The notes beneath the pieces were generated by a model. It had not been told where the DNA came from, made no database searches, and worked only from the letters and a program-made list of their open reading frames with translations. This document shows positions 5,439 to 8,045 of a DNA stretch of 8,045 nt, in pieces (position 1 is the first letter of the stretch; each line of letters opens with the position of its first letter). The stretch is taken from positions 1 to 8,045 of the forward strand of contig CALITV010000072.1 of assembly GCA_938048925.1 (NCBI GenBank), given 5' to 3'. The stretch is from an uncultured bacterium (GTDB taxonomy: Bacteria > UBP6 > UBA1177 > JAKLFG01). Made by a program: the position numbers and the translations under genes.

Positions 5439-5840
5439 ATGACCGACGAACTCAAGCGCGACAAAGACGATGTTATTTATAAGTTTCTCCGCAAGTCGCC
5501 ACGGGTTGACGCCGAACTCGAAGTCTCGTTCGAAGTGAGCGAGGGAGGCCCGCACAATTTCTACACCGGCATCACGCAGGATATCTCGCAGGGGGGGGTC
5601 TTTCTTGCCACCCACCGCATCCTTCCCATTGGGTCGAAACTGCGGCTCACCTTCACGCTTCAGGGGCGCGAGATAACGGCCGAGGCCGAGGTGGTGTGGA
5701 CCCGTCCGCGCGAGGCGGCGGGGCCCGGGGTAGAGCCGGGTATGGGGATGCGTTTCGTGAATATCTCGAAAGAGGACGAGGCGTTCATCGCTGCCTATGT
5801 GGCCGAGCGGGAGACCATCTACTACGACGGCGATCAGTAA
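5439..5840 (+). CDS. PilZ domain protein, c-di-GMP receptor
   Basis: This 133-aa cytosolic protein consists of little more than one PilZ barrel. Both c-di-GMP motifs are intact: RKSPR gives RxxxR (R18, R22), and DISQGG gives DxSxxG (D48, S50, G53). The pattern continues with PIGSKLRL (63-70), EAEVVW (82-87) and PGMGMRF (100-106), the sequence style of the PilZ family common in Myxococcota. It should bind c-di-GMP and alter a partner; the partner is not shown, but the adjacent exporter is a candidate. The ATG at 5439 has AAAGGAG six nt upstream. An earlier in-frame GTG at 5385 lies upstream of the -10 box and is rejected. An eight-G run (5591-5598) encodes Gly52-Gly53 of the binding motif. The gene has its own promoter and is followed by the transporter gene after 36 nt. 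Confidence 0.92.
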   Translation: MTDELKRDKDDVIYKFLRKSPRVDAELEVSFEVSEGGPHNFYTGITQDISQGGVFLATHRILPIGSKLRLTFTLQGREITAEAEVVWTRPREAAGPGVEPGMGMRFVNISKEDEAFIAAYVAERETIYYDGDQ

Positions 5841-5841
5841 C

Positions 5842-5857
5842 CCGTGATTCCGTGATT
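5842..5857 (+). repeat. Tandem 8-bp repeat between PilZ and transporter genes
   Basis: CCGTGATT occurs twice in exact tandem (5842-5849 and 5850-5857) just after the PilZ stop. It may be a slippage duplication or a small regulatory spacer; no known site is recognised. Confidence 0.5.
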
Positions 5858-5876
5858 ATAGCAAAAGGCGCGGTCC

Positions 5877-8045
5877 GTGGAACGACTCACCACACGCTAC
5901 ATCGCATGGGTGTCGCACCGCGCCGGGATGTTCACCCTTCTCTTTGCGATCATTCTCGCCGCGGAGATCGGTTTTCTCTCCGGGCACTTTCGTCTTGACA
6001 CCGATCTCAAGGCGCTCTTCAGCGGCGGCAACGAGACGGTGCGCGACCTCGAGTATCTCGAGAGTCGTATTGGTACCTCGTCGAATGTGCAGGTCGTCGT
6101 CCGATCCGACAGTTTCGAGAACAATGTTCGGTTCCTTTCCGACCTGCGCGACCGCGTTTCGGACGATAAGCGCGTCCGCTTCGTTGAACTCGAACGGGAC
6201 ATCGCATATCTCGAGGAGCGGGCACTCCTCCTTGTGCCTCTCGGCGAACTCGAGGAGGCGGAACAGAAGGTCAAAGAAGTGATTGGGAGAGAGATCGAGC
6301 GGGGGCTTTCTCTCGACGCGAAAGACGCCGACGCCGCTTCCCCGGAAAAAGGGCTCGAGGCGGAACTCGACCGTATCGTTGAGCGGATAGAGGCAAGCAA
6401 GAAACGCTACGACATATCGAGATACTTCACCGCCGACGGGGGCCGTTATGTCGAGATGAAGGTGCGTCCCGCTGGCAGGGACACCGATCTTTCGACGATC
6501 CGGGAGATGATCTCGTTCCTCGACGGCGAGGTCGCCGCGTTGCGGCCGGAGCGCTACGGCGTGGAAGTCGAGGTCGGCGGCTACTACCGCCACCGTATCC
6601 GAGAGGTCGAGGAGATACGCGGCAACATCGTCGAGACGATAGGGCTGTGTGTCGTGTTGCTCGTCGCGCTCATGGTGTTCCTCTTCCGCACGCTCCGTGC
6701 CGTGATCGTGATCTTTTTTCCCTTGTCGCTCGGGGTGGTCAGCGGCATCGTCGCGGTGCAGTATCTCGTGGGGGAGTTCAACCTCATCTCTGCTTTTTCC
6801 TTTGCGATGCTCTATGGCCTCGGTATAGACTACGCTATACACACCTTCAGTCGCTATCTGGAACTCAAGATGAATGGTCTCCCGCCCGCCGAGGCGATGA
6901 GCGAGGCGGTCAGGAGACTCTTGCGTCCGCTCGTCTCGAGCACGCTGACGACCGCCGCCGCCTTCTTCACCCTCTTCTTCATCGAATTCCGCGGGTTCTC
7001 CGACTTCGGCCTCGTCGCGGGGGTCGGGGTGATCTGTGCGCTCTGTATGACGGTGCTCGTGTTGCCGCCGCTCGTGTTGTTCCTCGAACGCCTCCGTCCG
7101 ATCCCGGTGCGTTTGCGGGACACCGGTTTCATCAGCCGGATGTTCCGGTCGCTCCGCGATCGCCGGTGGGTCGTCCCGCTTCCGATGCTTGTCACGGTGC
7201 TCGGAGCGGTGTCGCTCTTCTTCGTGCGGTTCGAATACAATCTCGACAACCTTTCGTTCAAACGCAAATACGACCCGCAGAGTATCGTGAACCAGTACAC
7301 CGAGATTCTCAGGAGCGAGAACAAAGATACCCTGTCGGTGAGCATGCCGTCGTTCTACCTCACCGACTCGAAAGAGGAGGCACGCGCCGTCGCCGAGCGG
7401 CTCTATCGAATGAAGGAAGAGGACAAGACCTCCATCCATATCCGCGGCATCTTTGCGCTGTCCAATTTCGTGCCTTCCGATCAGGAAGAGAAATTGAGCG
7501 TCATCGCCCGCATACGCCGTCTTGTCGAAAGGAAGAAGGAACTCCTTCCCGATGCCGCGAAAGATCGCCTCGAACGGGAGATCATGCCGCTTCTGCGGAT
7601 CTCCGAGCCGATCGTCGAAGAGAATCTTCCCGGCTGGATACGCGACAAGTTGGCCGAGCGTGACGGGAGCGTCGGAAAGTTCGTTATGGTGATGCTCACC
7701 GGCAACAAGGCGGACATCAACCGCGTGCTCGACATCAAACAGGAGTTCGGCGCGGTGCAAGGCAAAGAGCGTTCACACAAACTCTACGGTAGTTACCTGC
7801 TGCTCGCCGACATCAAGGGTGTTCTGCAGAAGGAAGCGCCGCTTGCGGTCTTTCTCGCCTTCTCGGCGGTCTTCTTTCTGCTTCTTGTAACCTTCCGGTC
7901 GTTGAAGGCGGCGATTGTCGTCTATCTGCCCCTCATCGCCGGCATACTGTGGATGTGCGGGATCATAGCGCTCTTCGGCATCAAGATAAACCTCTTCAAC
8001 ATGGTGATCCTCCCCACCATCATCGGCATCGGCATTGACGCCTCG
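5877..8045 (+). CDS. RND/MMPL superfamily exporter, cut by the right edge
   Basis: 723 codons are open from a GTG at 5877 to the window end. AAAAGG lies eight nt before it, and an in-frame TAG at 5859-5861 rules out earlier starts. Topology is the two-fold RND plan: TM1 (about 18-36); a large outward domain (37-248) with a charged, coiled-coil-like section around 110-185; TM2-TM6 (about 252-400); TM7 (431-450); a second outward domain to about 650; TM8 from 655, and then two more before the cut. TM4 carries G314-L-G316-I-D318-Y319, the RND/MMPL proton-relay signature. The matching IGIGID ends the window (G717, G719, D721), so both halves are intact. It resembles the COG1033-type exporters, some of which move lipids such as hopanoids; the substrate here cannot be read from sequence. 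The TM10 remainder and the final helices are missing, perhaps 80-120 residues. Position behind the PilZ gene suggests co-expression. Confidence 0.92.
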   Translation, partial: MERLTTRYIAWVSHRAGMFTLLFAIILAAEIGFLSGHFRLDTDLKALFSGGNETVRDLEYLESRIGTSSNVQVVVRSDSFENNVRFLSDLRDRVSDDKRVRFVELERDIAYLEERALLLVPLGELEEAEQKVKEVIGREIERGLSLDAKDADAASPEKGLEAELDRIVERIEASKKRYDISRYFTADGGRYVEMKVRPAGRDTDLSTIREMISFLDGEVAALRPERYGVEVEVGGYYRHRIREVEEIRGNIVETIGLCVVLLVALMVFLFRTLRAVIVIFFPLSLGVVSGIVAVQYLVGEFNLISAFSFAMLYGLGIDYAIHTFSRYLELKMNGLPPAEAMSEAVRRLLRPLVSSTLTTAAAFFTLFFIEFRGFSDFGLVAGVGVICALCMTVLVLPPLVLFLERLRPIPVRLRDTGFISRMFRSLRDRRWVVPLPMLVTVLGAVSLFFVRFEYNLDNLSFKRKYDPQSIVNQYTEILRSENKDTLSVSMPSFYLTDSKEEARAVAERLYRMKEEDKTSIHIRGIFALSNFVPSDQEEKLSVIARIRRLVERKKELLPDAAKDRLEREIMPLLRISEPIVEENLPGWIRDKLAERDGSVGKFVMVMLTGNKADINRVLDIKQEFGAVQGKERSHKLYGSYLLLADIKGVLQKEAPLAVFLAFSAVFFLLLVTFRSLKAAIVVYLPLIAGILWMCGIIALFGIKINLFNMVILPTIIGIGIDAS

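Noticed and set aside
5856..7760. Long minus-strand open frame (634 codons) opposite the exporter gene
   Set aside because: It is rich in His, Glu and Arg with no domain motifs, while the plus strand encodes clear RND transmembrane helices and GxGxDY motifs. It is an antisense shadow of GC-rich codons.

Overview
The window looks like a moderately GC-rich, diderm (Gram-negative) bacterium. The grounds are a LapA/LapB pair, which belongs to lipopolysaccharide biogenesis, several lipoprotein signal peptides, a disulfide-rich lipoprotein and an RND-superfamily transporter. The cysteine-rich lipoprotein and the style of the PilZ protein recall Myxococcota and other former Deltaproteobacteria or spirochaete-like lineages. 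No single gene here fixes the phylum. There are no RNA genes, mobile elements or CRISPR arrays, and no stretch over 300 bases lacks a gene.

Left half (1-3355, minus strand, read right to left): a tightly packed five-gene operon. Riboflavin synthase (ribE) overlaps lapA by 4 nt (ATGA). lapA overlaps lapB by 1 nt (TGATG). lapB is followed after 12 nt by a secreted lipoprotein with seven four-cysteine repeats. That gene overlaps by 1 nt (TGATG) the start of a second lipoprotein gene, which runs off the left edge. LapA and LapB form an inner-membrane scaffold known to tune LPS synthesis, so the operon mixes a flavin-biosynthesis gene with envelope genes.

Centre (3356-3486): a 131-nt divergent intergenic region. 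It carries a plus-strand promoter-like element and a possible minus-strand -10 in the same A/T-rich core.

Right half (3487-8045, plus strand): first a 389-aa protein of no named function. Its C-terminal two thirds carries the motif series of RelA/SpoT-type (p)ppGpp synthetase domains in order and with sensible spacing, but with a long insertion and two key-residue changes. It is the most interesting item here. Nineteen nucleotides later comes a DJ-1/PfpI-family protein with either a lipoprotein-like leader or, from an internal start with a strong ribosome binding site, a cytosolic form. A second promoter (TTGCTT-N16-TATAAT) then drives a PilZ-domain c-di-GMP receptor. It is followed after 36 nt by an RND/MMPL-type membrane exporter that is cut by the right edge.

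As a working picture (inference), the plus-strand genes pair nucleotide second-messenger proteins (RelA/SpoT-like fold, PilZ) with an envelope exporter and a stress-type PfpI protein, while the minus-strand genes serve the cell envelope.
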